Shown in pieces: positions 24,747-32,285 of a stretch of 48,566 bases of DNA; within the stretch, counting starts at the first letter, position 1, and every line of letters begins with the position of its first letter. Source of the stretch: Prevotella sp. GTDB taxonomy: Bacteria; Bacteroidota; Bacteroidia; Bacteroidales; Bacteroidaceae. Where the stretch lies: positions 1 through 48,566 of the forward strand of contig JAFVGN010000062.1 in the NCBI GenBank assembly GCA_017474925.1, read 5' to 3'. Made by a program: the position numbers and the translations under genes. A model generated the notes under the pieces. It saw only the letters and a list, made by a program, of their open reading frames with translations. It was not told the DNA's origin and did no database searches.

Positions 24747-26021
24747 ATGAAAAAAGGTCTGATGGCTTTGTCACCCTTGATGGTGTTTATCGTGTTGTAT
24801 GTGGTCACAAGCATTATAGCCCGTGACTTCTACAGGGTACCCATCACCGTGGCCTTCATGCTGGCTTCCATCTATGCCATCGCCATCTTCGGCGGGCGCC
24901 CGATCCGTGACCGCATTGAGATATACAGCAAAGGGGCGGGTACGAGCCAGATGATGCTGATGATATGGATTTTCGTCATGGCAGGAGCCTTTGCCCAGTC
25001 TGCCAAGACCATGGGCTCAATAGACGCCACCGTCAATCTGGCACTGATACTGATGCCCAACCAGATGCTGCTGGCAGGACTCTTTCTGGGAGCCTGCTTC
25101 ATCTCGCTGTCGATAGGTACCAGCGTAGGCACCATCGTAGCCCTGACGCCCATCGCGGCGGGCATTGCCCAACAGACGGGCGAGTCGGTAGCCATGATGA
25201 CAGCCGTGGTGGTGGGTGGTTCGTTTTTCGGCGACAACCTGTCGTTCATATCCGACACAACTATCATGGCCACGTCGACACAAGGCTGTAAACTGAGCGA
25301 CAAGTTCCGCGTCAACTCGTTCATCGTCATCCCCGCTGCCATCATCATCCTATTCATATACATCATCATGGGCACGGGCATCAGCTTTGAGCACAAGGCC
25401 CTGGAGGTGTCCTTCCTGAAGGTGATACCCTATCTCGTGGTGCTCATCCTGGCAGCCATCGGCATGAACGTGATGGCCGTGCTGACACTGGGCATACTGC
25501 TGACGGGTGCAATCGGCATCAGCGACGGGACGTTCGGCGTCTTCGAATGGTTCGGAGCCATGGGCGAGGGCATCGCAGGCATGGGCGGGCTGATTATCAT
25601 CACCATGATGGCTGGCGGGCTACAGGAAATCGTCAAGCAACAGGGAGGCATCGACTTCATCATCCAGCGGATGACACGCCACGTCCATACAAAACGCGGA
25701 GCCGAGCTGTCGATTGCCGCACTGGTGTCACTGGTGAACATCTGCACGGCCAACAACACAGTTGCCATCCTGGCAGTCGGCGAAATATCGAAAAAGATTG
25801 GCGACCGTTTCGGCGTTGACAATCGCAAGGCGGCATCCATACTCGACACCTTTTCGTGCATGATGCAGGGACTCATACCATACGGTGCCCAGATACTGAT
25901 GGCTGCCGGACTGGCACGACTGAATCCCGTTGCCGTCATTCCCTACCTGTACTACCCCCTGGCCATCGGAGCGGCAGCGCTGCTGGCTATATTACTAAGA
26001 TATCCTAAACGTTACTCATGA
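24747..26021 (+). CDS. NhaC-family Na+/H+ antiporter
   Basis: A 424-residue inner-membrane protein with about 10-11 hydrophobic helices. The motif GDNLSFISDTTIMAT (about residues 162-176) and SIGTSVGTIVALTPIA (about 121-136) are the signature of the NhaC/ArsB-type ion transporter fold, and TANNTVAILAVGEIS near the end is the matching second-repeat element. NhaC proteins exchange Na+ for H+; some relatives exchange organic acids such as malate and lactate, so the substrate is not certain. Its stop overlaps the next small gene by 4 bases. A cell with a Na+-pumping NQR would have a sodium gradient to couple to. Confidence 0.85.
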   Translation: MKKGLMALSPLMVFIVLYVVTSIIARDFYRVPITVAFMLASIYAIAIFGGRPIRDRIEIYSKGAGTSQMMLMIWIFVMAGAFAQSAKTMGSIDATVNLALILMPNQMLLAGLFLGACFISLSIGTSVGTIVALTPIAAGIAQQTGESVAMMTAVVVGGSFFGDNLSFISDTTIMATSTQGCKLSDKFRVNSFIVIPAAIIILFIYIIMGTGISFEHKALEVSFLKVIPYLVVLILAAIGMNVMAVLTLGILLTGAIGISDGTFGVFEWFGAMGEGIAGMGGLIIITMMAGGLQEIVKQQGGIDFIIQRMTRHVHTKRGAELSIAALVSLVNICTANNTVAILAVGEISKKIGDRFGVDNRKAASILDTFSCMMQGLIPYGAQILMAAGLARLNPVAVIPYLYYPLAIGAAALLAILLRYPKRYS

Positions 26022-26383
26022 GAGATGTAATCATCAGAAACCTGGAGCGATTGCTCCAGCCAGACGCCGAAGACGAGCGAGAACGGATAGAGCCCATGTC
26101 TGAATGGAAATGGAACAGGCTCTACCAGATAGTCAGTAAATATGGTATCGGACCTTGGGTCGCAGACGGGCTCAAGGCTTACAAGGACGACTTCTTCCTA
26201 CAGATGTCGCCCACCCTGCACCAGAAACTGATGGACCTGCAGGGTGAGAAAGACAAGGAGTGTCTGGAGAAGTTCCTGTTGCAGGTGGACCGCTCGCAAG
26301 GTGCCCTGCGCCACCTGACCATGCGTTCGCTGAGCGCCTACACCAACGAACTCATCAAGAACATCAAGGACATAGAAGAGTAA
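26018..26383 (+). CDS. Small helical protein coupled to the antiporter gene
   Basis: A 121-residue soluble protein that I do not recognise. It is mainly charged and helical (DERERIEPMSEWKWNRLYQI, then LHQKLMDLQGEKDKECLEKFL) with no signal peptide. Its ATG overlaps the antiporter stop by 4 bases (ATGA), so it is translated from the same mRNA and may work with or regulate the transporter; that is inference from position. A looser resemblance of the YGIGPWVADGL stretch to N-termini of some nucleotidyltransferase-like proteins is too weak to use. Confidence 0.7.
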   Translation: MRDVIIRNLERLLQPDAEDERERIEPMSEWKWNRLYQIVSKYGIGPWVADGLKAYKDDFFLQMSPTLHQKLMDLQGEKDKECLEKFLLQVDRSQGALRHLTMRSLSAYTNELIKNIKDIEE

Positions 26384-26395
26384 ACGCCCTCAGCA

Positions 26396-27016
26396 TCAGG
26401 GCTGTTCGACAGGCACTTCCTCCTCCTGTTGCTTTTGCATCAGGGCTTTCAACGAGTCTACCATATGAGTAGCCTCACGTAGTTTTGCCTCGTTGTAAAG
26501 ATTGTCGTAGTTCACCTTGGCAACATCGTAGTACAATCCGTCGCTATGGTTGTCAAGATAGGTCTTATACGACTCGACGGTGTTGATATTTTCAGCCAGC
26601 ACCCAGTCGAGCGAATCGATCAGTAAGCGGGCTTCAATCACATGAACGCTCTGAGGATAGAGTTGTATGTACTTGCGGATTTCTGCCTTCGACTTGCTAC
26701 GCACGACGTTCGTCCACAGCTGGTCGATGCGCTTCAGTCGCTCAAGACGGGCTGCCACCGTATCGCGATGGGCCTGGGAAGCAGCAACGTGGATGTCGAG
26801 GAAGTTTTGTAGAACAGCCGGTTCCGTACTCTGAATGGCATTCTCGTATGCACTCTGCTCACTATTCCCCAGCGTCTGCTGATATAAATAATAGGCTCCG
26901 TAGGCAGCACCTGCCAGAAACACGAGGACTACCACCAACACTATCCACAAAAACTTGCGGCTCTTATGGGTATTGACCTCTATCTCATGGCCACATTCAG
27001 GACATTTCACTTTCAT
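26396..27016 (-). CDS. Zinc-ribbon membrane protein
   Basis: A 206-residue protein. The start at 27016 is chosen because MKVKCPECGHEIEV places a CPxC zinc-ribbon half-motif at residues 5-8; only one CxxC pair is present, so the ribbon is incomplete or forms with a partner. One membrane helix follows (about residues 22-42), then a helical, coiled-coil-like extracytoplasmic domain (SQAHRDTVAARLERLKRID and later repeats) and a Gln/Glu-rich C-terminus. It follows the lysozyme gene by 26 bases on the same strand, so the two may form an operon acting on the envelope. Function unknown. Confidence 0.7.
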   Translation of the reverse strand: MKVKCPECGHEIEVNTHKSRKFLWIVLVVVLVFLAGAAYGAYYLYQQTLGNSEQSAYENAIQSTEPAVLQNFLDIHVAASQAHRDTVAARLERLKRIDQLWTNVVRSKSKAEIRKYIQLYPQSVHVIEARLLIDSLDWVLAENINTVESYKTYLDNHSDGLYYDVAKVNYDNLYNEAKLREATHMVDSLKALMQKQQEEEVPVEQP

Positions 27017-27042
27017 ATTGTACCAAGATTTGATGTTATACA

Positions 27043-27765
27043 CTAATGTTTAAACTGTATCTCACGCAGGTTGTGACTACCCATGAAACGGCTTTTATCC
27101 ACAAAGCCGTGGATGCCCGTGATGCGTCCCTTGGCCGTGTACTGCCACATGGTGTAGTCGCGGTCGTCGGCCAGAACTGGAGGCACGTCGGTATACATAG
27201 CTATCATCAGCTTATAGTCGTCCACCTTGCCCTGCAGATGCCTGTTGTAGAAATTACGGAAGGTGTAGAGCAAAGGTTTCTGGTGATAGGCTTCTTCCAC
27301 GAGGTCGAGGAAATAGAACAGCGAGTCGCAGAAGACATCCGTCGACAGTCCGCCCGTGGACTCAATGTCTATCATCGGGACCAGGTCCTGCTCATCAGGC
27401 AGGCACTGCGACATGAAATTCTGTAACTGCTTCTGCTGATCAGTCAGCGGACGGTAGAAATGATAGCTGCCCACTTTCAGTCCATAACGATGGGCAAGTT
27501 CTATGTTGCGCTCAAACTGAGCATCAATGCGGTCGCCGCCTTCCGTAGCCTTCAGGTAGACGTAGGTCATCTTTGTATTGTCGCCTATGGTCTCCCAAAA
27601 CACGCTGCCCTGATAGTGGCTCAGGTCAATGCCGTGAATGTGGGAGCAGGTGTCCTCGCAGAGCACATCCGACTTAATCCGTGTCACGGCAATACTGTCT
27701 TCCTGCGCCAGAGCGAAGTCGGCAAATAGGCAACAAACAGCGATAAAAACAAGCAATCTCTTCAT
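27043..27765 (-). CDS. GH25 lysozyme-like muramidase
   Basis: A 240-residue secreted glycoside hydrolase of family 25, which cuts the N-acetylmuramyl bond of peptidoglycan. A TTG at 27777 is in frame, but the ATG at 27765 opens into a signal peptide (residues 1-20). The GH25 barrel shows HGIDLSHYQG with Asp47, LKATEGG with Glu75, VGSYHFYRP, and MIDIE with Asp133 and Glu135, the catalytic DxE pair. No cell-wall-binding repeats follow. It may serve in cell-wall turnover or in attack on other bacteria; the neighbours do not decide. Promoter at 27786-27793. Confidence 0.88.
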   Translation of the reverse strand: MKRLLVFIAVCCLFADFALAQEDSIAVTRIKSDVLCEDTCSHIHGIDLSHYQGSVFWETIGDNTKMTYVYLKATEGGDRIDAQFERNIELAHRYGLKVGSYHFYRPLTDQQKQLQNFMSQCLPDEQDLVPMIDIESTGGLSTDVFCDSLFYFLDLVEEAYHQKPLLYTFRNFYNRHLQGKVDDYKLMIAMYTDVPPVLADDRDYTMWQYTAKGRITGIHGFVDKSRFMGSHNLREIQFKH

Positions 27766-27785
27766 TTTATCTGACAATTTGGCTG

Positions 27786-27793
27786 CAAAGGTA
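27786..27793 (-). promoter_or_regulatory. Promoter -7 element of the lysozyme gene
   Basis: TACCTTTG on the minus strand, followed by GC, 20 bases before the ATG at 27765. It is back-to-back with the -7 element at 27838. Confidence 0.65.
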
Positions 27794-27837
27794 CAAAAAA
27801 GTTTAGAGTTAAGCGTTGGGAGTTAAGATAAATTTCG

Positions 27838-27845
27838 TATCTTTG
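27838..27845 (+). promoter_or_regulatory. Promoter -7 element of the C11 peptidase gene
   Basis: TATCTTTG matches TAnnTTTG and lies 19 bases before the ATG at 27865. Confidence 0.6.
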
Positions 27846-27864
27846 TGGCAAAATTAGCAAAGAC

Positions 27865-29163
27865 ATGAAATATTTATTGACATTAGTAAGCACATTGGTG
27901 CTGTTTGCTTCATGCAACAAGGACGACAAGAAGGATTATACGGAAATAAAGTCCACACGTGCCGTTATGATTTACATGGCTGGCGAAAACAGCCTGACGA
28001 ATAACGGCAGTCATAGATTCCTGCAATATGACCTTGCTGAGATTGTGAAAGGCTCAAAATACCTGGCTGACGACCAGCGCCTGTTTGTCTTTGTCGACAG
28101 TCTGGGCGACCGTGCGAACCAGAAGGGGACGCCTTACATCATAGAAGTCCACGACGGACAGGCCATTCACAGGAAGGACTTCGACAGTGACTTTTACTCG
28201 TGCGACCCAGCCAAATTCCAGGAGATTATCAGCTGGATGACCAACAACATCAATGCCGACGGCTATGGTCTCGTGCTGTGGGGACATGCGACAGGATGGG
28301 TGGTCACCCGTGACTCCATTGCTGACGGCTCCCAAGCTGCATCTTCACGCCGTGCCTATGGCATGGACACCAACCAGGATGCAGGAACGCCAGCGATCAC
28401 AAAATGGATGAACATCACGCAGATGGCAAAGGCACTGGACGGGGTGCGAAAACTGGACTTCATCTTTGCCGACTGTTGCCAAATGATGTGTGCCGAAGTG
28501 GGCTACGAACTGCGTAACGCTACTGACTACCTAATAGGTTCGCCTGCGGAAATACCTGGAAACGGCGCTCCTTATGAAGAAATCGTGCCCCTACTGTTCA
28601 AGAACAACAGCGAGCTGTATCGCGGCATCATTGACACCTATTATGATTATTACTTAGAGGCCTATAAAGGAACCAGGAGGGAAGGCTACAGCGTACCCTT
28701 GTCTGTCATCGACACCAGATACATTGCCCAACTGGCTCAGGCAACACGCGACGTACTGCCCCTGTTTACAGACGGTTACCCGATGTACCCCCAAGAGCCA
28801 GACTTGGAAGGTAACGTATTCTACTATGGATATGACGATCCGTTGATGTATGACATGAGAGCCTTTATCAAGAAGCATGTCTCGGCCAGTACGTTCCAGT
28901 CCTGGGATCAGGTCTACGCGCAGGCCGTACCTTACTATCGCATGTCGATGCGCTGGATGACCATCTATAACACCTACGAATACTACAATTTGGAAGCTGC
29001 CTTCTCAACTTTCGACCAGGATGCATCGATTAACGGGTGTGTCAGCATGTTCATTCCACGACTTCTGCGTGGCTATATGGCCGGCGAATTCAAGTACAAC
29101 AAGACGTGCAACAACTTCGGCTGGAACCGTGTGATAGACTGGAGCCGTTTCGGATGGGAATAG
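27865..29163 (+). CDS. Clostripain-family (C11) cysteine peptidase lipoprotein
   Basis: A 432-residue peptidase of the clostripain family C11, which usually cleaves after Arg or Lys. The N-terminus is a lipoprotein signal (lipobox FASC, Cys17), so it is anchored in an envelope membrane. The catalytic His is His141 in LWGHATGW and the catalytic Cys is most likely Cys205 in FADCCQMM. AGENSL near residue 39 is the family's first conserved block. An autoprocessing site, as in PmC11, is not obvious. It is a single-gene unit with its own promoter, and converges with gldE. Confidence 0.88.
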   Translation: MKYLLTLVSTLVLFASCNKDDKKDYTEIKSTRAVMIYMAGENSLTNNGSHRFLQYDLAEIVKGSKYLADDQRLFVFVDSLGDRANQKGTPYIIEVHDGQAIHRKDFDSDFYSCDPAKFQEIISWMTNNINADGYGLVLWGHATGWVVTRDSIADGSQAASSRRAYGMDTNQDAGTPAITKWMNITQMAKALDGVRKLDFIFADCCQMMCAEVGYELRNATDYLIGSPAEIPGNGAPYEEIVPLLFKNNSELYRGIIDTYYDYYLEAYKGTRREGYSVPLSVIDTRYIAQLAQATRDVLPLFTDGYPMYPQEPDLEGNVFYYGYDDPLMYDMRAFIKKHVSASTFQSWDQVYAQAVPYYRMSMRWMTIYNTYEYYNLEAAFSTFDQDASINGCVSMFIPRLLRGYMAGEFKYNKTCNNFGWNRVIDWSRFGWE

Positions 29164-29208
29164 CTTACAGTTTGTCGGAAGCCTGACTGTCCACCAGGCC
29201 TCACCACC

Positions 29209-30531
29209 CTACTTCTCTACAGGTTTTTCGTGAACCACAACCTTTACCTTTGAGATGCGCCGTTCTTCCATGTCGAGTATCTCAAAGGTAATATTATGGT
29301 AGTCTATCTTCTCATGCAGCGTGGGGAATTCGCCCTTGATTTCGAGCAACAAGCCGGCCAGCGAGTCAGCATCGCCCTGAATATCCTCGAAAATATCGTC
29401 GTCCAGCTGCATAATCTTATAGAAGTCGCTCAGCAATGTCTTACCCTCAAAGACGAAGGTATTCGAATTGATACGCTGGTAAGACTTCTCGTCCTCATCA
29501 TACTCGTCGTTGATCTCGCCAACAATCTCCTCCAAAATATCTTCAAGCGTCACAATGCCGCTCGTACCTCCAAATTCATCGACAACAATGGCAATATGCA
29601 CCTTGTTCTCCTGAAATTCACGCAACAGGTCGTCAATTTTCTTGGTCTCTGGTACAAAATAGGGAGGACGGATAAGCGACTGCCAACGGAAATTATTACC
29701 TTTCGACAGATGAGGCAAAAGATCCTTAATATACAAGATGCCACGAATGTTGTCGTTATTGTCCTGATAGACAGGAATACGTGAATAGTTGTTCTCCACC
29801 ACACAGCGCATCAAATCCTGAAACGAAGATTTGAAATCGATGTCAACCACATCCTGACGAGGCGTCATGATTTCCTTTGCCGTTTCGTCGCCGAAGCGTA
29901 CGATGCCTTCCAGCATGCGCTGTTCCTCCTTGATTTCCTCTTTGTCCGTCAGCTCAAGTGCCTGCTCCAGATCATTAACACTCAGCACATGGTTCTCCTT
30001 GCGGATGACCTTGTCAAACAGCCGTCCCGACTTCATTACAATAGTCGCAATGGGATAGAACAGCTTTCTGCAAAACAAGATGCCACCCACAACCCGCCGA
30101 CAAAAACGAAGCGGATGCTGACCGCTATACACCTTGGGCATTATCTCGCCAAAGAGCAACAGGATAAAAGTCAGCAAAACGGTCATGAACAGGAAATGCA
30201 GCCACCAGGAGTTTCCAAAACTGATGGTATGATTGAAGAAATAAGTAGTCAGCATGATGACGGTCACGTTCACCAGATTGTTCGTAATCAGAATGGTAGC
30301 TAACGTGCGTTCTGATTCTGCACGCAACTGCTTAATGCTGACATCGTTGGGATTTTTCTCCTCGTCCAGTTCACTCAAATCAGCTGGCGACAATGAGAAA
30401 AAAGCTATCTCAGAGCCAGAAGCGAAGCTCGACACTAACAGTAAAAGGCAGGCCGTAACGCCTGCAACAATGGCTCCTATCGACGGCGACAAGAGCTTCA
30501 CACTATTGAAAACTTGAAAAAACTCGTCCAT
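29209..30531 (-). CDS. gldE: GldE-type CBS-domain membrane protein
   Basis: A 440-residue protein of the CNNM/CorC family, named GldE in Bacteroidota because it accompanies gliding genes in motile members. The DUF21 membrane domain (about residues 15-190, four helices, with SGSEIAFFSLSPADL) is followed by two CBS domains (about 205-325: IMTPRQDVVDID, then RIPVYQDNNDNI and IVVDEFGGTSGIVTLEDILEEIVGEI) and a C-terminal CorC/HlyC domain (about 345-425). The frame extends to 30579, but the ATG at 30531 begins 2 bases after the ssb stop and fits the family. No gldD or other gliding gene follows here, so a divalent-ion or envelope role is more likely than gliding. Confidence 0.88.
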   Translation of the reverse strand: MDEFFQVFNSVKLLSPSIGAIVAGVTACLLLLVSSFASGSEIAFFSLSPADLSELDEEKNPNDVSIKQLRAESERTLATILITNNLVNVTVIMLTTYFFNHTISFGNSWWLHFLFMTVLLTFILLLFGEIMPKVYSGQHPLRFCRRVVGGILFCRKLFYPIATIVMKSGRLFDKVIRKENHVLSVNDLEQALELTDKEEIKEEQRMLEGIVRFGDETAKEIMTPRQDVVDIDFKSSFQDLMRCVVENNYSRIPVYQDNNDNIRGILYIKDLLPHLSKGNNFRWQSLIRPPYFVPETKKIDDLLREFQENKVHIAIVVDEFGGTSGIVTLEDILEEIVGEINDEYDEDEKSYQRINSNTFVFEGKTLLSDFYKIMQLDDDIFEDIQGDADSLAGLLLEIKGEFPTLHEKIDYHNITFEILDMEERRISKVKVVVHEKPVEK

Positions 30532-30533
30532 GA

Positions 30534-30872
30534 TTACTCTGTAGGTTTGGGCGTCAGCATTTCCATATTGTCTGCCCAAATCTCGGTTATATTACGCCGC
30601 TGTCCCTGCTTATCGTCATAAGTAGTATATCGGATGCGACCTTCTATATAAAGTTTGTCACCTTTATGGACATACTTCTCAACCACCTCGGCAAGCTTAC
30701 GCCAGAGGATAACGCTATGCCAATCAGTATGTTCTGGTACCTGTGTCCCATTCTGCAAAGTATAGCCTCGCTCTGTTGTAGCCAGGCGTAGGCGGGCTAC
30801 TGCAACCCCCTGGTCCACATAACGGATTTCAGGTTCTGCACCAACATTGCCAATGAGCATTACTTTATTCAT
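30534..30872 (-). CDS. ssb: Single-stranded DNA-binding protein, short form
   Basis: An OB-fold single-stranded DNA-binding protein of 112 residues (MNKVMLIGNVGAEPEIRYVD, then TDWHSVILWRKLAEVVEKYVHKGDKLYIEGRIRY). It stops shortly after the OB fold, with ENMEMLTPKPTE-like residues. It lacks both the Gly/Gln linker and the acidic DDDIPF-type tip that recruits partner proteins in E. coli SSB (178 residues). A second, full-length SSB elsewhere in the genome is therefore likely. The ssb-gldE pair is a common Bacteroidota arrangement. Confidence 0.92.
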   Translation of the reverse strand: MNKVMLIGNVGAEPEIRYVDQGVAVARLRLATTERGYTLQNGTQVPEHTDWHSVILWRKLAEVVEKYVHKGDKLYIEGRIRYTTYDDKQGQRRNITEIWADNMEMLTPKPTE

Positions 30873-30887
30873 AACGACTTTGCGCTT

Positions 30888-31427
30888 TTATTTGCAGTCA
30901 CCTAAATAGCGGAACCTGAAATTCTTACCTTTAGCTGACGGGAACTGACTACGTGGATCGACACGCTGGCTCAGATGATCGACAATACGATTATAGCAAT
31001 CCAGACCTGACTCAGCCTTACAACATGCCATAAAATGGGTATCACGATATTGGAACTTCCCTGTACCAGGTACCAGCTGTACTCGTTTAAAGTCGATGGT
31101 TCCTTCGTACCAGCCATAGCGTTCCTCGTTCAGACGTACCAAAACGGGAGCAACAGGTTTAGCCCCTTCACCAACAACGGTGTGAATGGCCTTCTTCTCC
31201 TTGAAATCCTGCATCGTAGCAGCTTCTGTCTTGATAATAATGAAATAAATGCGTGGGCGGACCTTATAACGTTTCGGATAGAGCACATCACTGGCAGCAT
31301 AGTCACGGATGTCACGCTCCAAGGCAGGATTCATTCCTATTTCGTCGATTTCGGCAAGGAATGCAATAGCATCATCGACATTCGTTACCAGAATCTCTCT
31401 GTCAAAATATCTTAAATATAAATTCAT
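30888..31427 (-). CDS. Conserved-looking hypothetical protein upstream of ssb
   Basis: A 179-residue soluble protein. The frame runs back through a tRNA gene, so the ATG at 31427 (MNLYLRYFDREILVTNVDDA) is taken. It has a mixed alpha/beta appearance, with VRPRIYFIIIKTEA and RVQLVPGTGKFQYRDTHFMACC, and a basic C-terminal end KNFRFRYLGDCK. I do not recognise a domain. It lies 15 bases upstream of ssb and 37 bases downstream of a tRNA-Gly gene, on the same strand, so it may be transcribed with either. A role in DNA or RNA metabolism is only a guess from position. Confidence 0.75.
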   Translation of the reverse strand: MNLYLRYFDREILVTNVDDAIAFLAEIDEIGMNPALERDIRDYAASDVLYPKRYKVRPRIYFIIIKTEAATMQDFKEKKAIHTVVGEGAKPVAPVLVRLNEERYGWYEGTIDFKRVQLVPGTGKFQYRDTHFMACCKAESGLDCYNRIVDHLSQRVDPRSQFPSAKGKNFRFRYLGDCK

Positions 31428-31464
31428 CAAAAATGGGGTTGTTTTCCTGTGTAGTATAAAAAAG

Positions 31465-31537
31465 AGCGGAAAACGGGACTCGGACCCGCGACCCCAACCT
31501 TGGCAAGGTTGTGCTCTACCAACTGAGCTATTTCCGC
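31465..31537 (-). tRNA. tRNA-Gly(GCC), second copy
   Basis: A 73-base cloverleaf on the minus strand: acceptor stem GCGGAAA with TTTCCGC, D-loop AGCTCAGTTGGTAGAGC, anticodon loop TTGCCAA (GCC), T-arm GGTCCGAGTCC. CCA is not encoded. The 72 bases 31466-31537 are identical to 31807-31878. Confidence 0.95.
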
Positions 31538-31559
31538 AGACTATTTTCAAAAATAATGG

Positions 31560-31643
31560 TGAAGAGGAGGAGACTCGAACTCCCACGTCGCAATTGACAC
31601 TACCCCCTCAAAGTAGCGCGTCTACCAATTCCGCCACCTCTCC
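31560..31643 (-). tRNA. tRNA-Leu(GAG)
   Basis: A class II tRNA with a long variable arm; acceptor GGAGAGG with CCTCTTC (one G-U), anticodon loop TTTGAGG (GAG). Discriminator A is at 31560 and an encoded CCA follows (31559-31557). Confidence 0.93.
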
Positions 31644-31672
31644 AGCAAAAATAACAGAAGACCAAAAAAGAG

Positions 31673-31754
31673 TGCCCAGAACAGGACTCGAACCTGCACG
31701 CCTCGCGGCACACGCACCTGAAACGTGCGCGTCTACCAATTCCGCCACCTGGGC
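31673..31754 (-). tRNA. tRNA-Leu(CAG)
   Basis: A class II tRNA; acceptor GCCCAGG with TCTGGGC (one G-U), D-arm TGGCGGAATTGGTAGACGC, anticodon loop TTTCAGG (CAG), long variable arm. CCA is not encoded. Confidence 0.93.
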
Positions 31755-31805
31755 ATTCTATCATCAAGACGATTGCCTTAATGCTCTTTTTTGTTCAACA
31801 TGTTG

Positions 31806-31878
31806 AGCGGAAAACGGGACTCGGACCCGCGACCCCAACCTTGGCAAGGTTGTGCTCTACCAACTGAGCTATTTCCGC
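31806..31878 (-). tRNA. tRNA-Gly(GCC), first copy
   Basis: The same cloverleaf as 31465-31537 and identical over 72 bases. It is the promoter-proximal gene of the cluster Gly-Leu-Leu-Gly. Confidence 0.95.
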
Positions 31879-31921
31879 ATCTTTATCCCCCGAAGAGGAG
31901 CATCTCTCTCGATTGCGGATG

Positions 31922-31952
31922 CAAAGGTACTACTTTTTTCGGAACCACCAAA
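31922..31952 (-). promoter_or_regulatory. Promoter of the tRNA cluster
   Basis: The minus strand has TTTG at 31952-31949, a 19-base spacer and TACCTTTG at 31929-31922, about 45 bases before the first tRNA. The gene-free stretch 31879-32285 holds this promoter and the divergent rpsA promoter and leader. Confidence 0.75.
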
Positions 31953-32167
31953 ACTTTTCGCATTTTTTTTTCAAAAAATCTATCATACGCACACTTTTTC
32001 TGCTACAGGAATATCGTATACCTTATTAATATATAGCGGCTAGTCACAGTTCCCAGGGGAAAAAGACATCAGCAAAAGAAGATACAAGCTTTCTGGGAGC
32101 ACCAGAAGATTGTCAACTGAGGAAAAGACAAGTGGAAGTAAAGAAAAAGAAAATAATACGCTAAATA

Positions 32168-32199
32168 TTTGGCAGTTAGCAAAAAAATGCGTACCTTTG
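32168..32199 (+). promoter_or_regulatory. Promoter of rpsA
   Basis: TTTG at 32168-32171, a 20-base spacer and TACCTTTG at 32192-32199, giving a leader of about 80 bases. Confidence 0.8.
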
Positions 32200-32206
32200 C
32201 AGCCGC

Positions 32207-32256
32207 TTTGCGCATACATGGGCGCAAATGCGAATTAACATAAAGTCTAACTTTAT
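32207..32256 (+). promoter_or_regulatory. Two hairpins in the rpsA leader
   Basis: Hairpin 1 pairs TTTGCGC (32207-32213) with 32222-32228 (8-base loop) right at the expected 5' end. Hairpin 2 pairs ATAAAGT (32240-32246) with 32250-32256 (3-base loop), 29 bases before the ATG. There is no T run, so they are not terminators. They may be the target of S1 autoregulation, as in other bacteria, but this is inference. Confidence 0.5.
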
Positions 32257-32285
32257 TAATTTCAAACAAAACTTTTATTAAAATT

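Noticed and set aside
24872-25396. 174-codon minus-strand frame in the antiporter gene
   Set aside because: Met/Pro/Ser-rich antisense shadow of hydrophobic helices.
29164-29208. GCCTG/CAGGC hairpin between the C11 peptidase and gldE as a terminator
   Set aside because: Only a 5-bp stem and no T run on either strand.
31309-31806. 165-codon plus-strand frame across three tRNA genes
   Set aside because: It reads through tRNA genes transcribed in the opposite direction.
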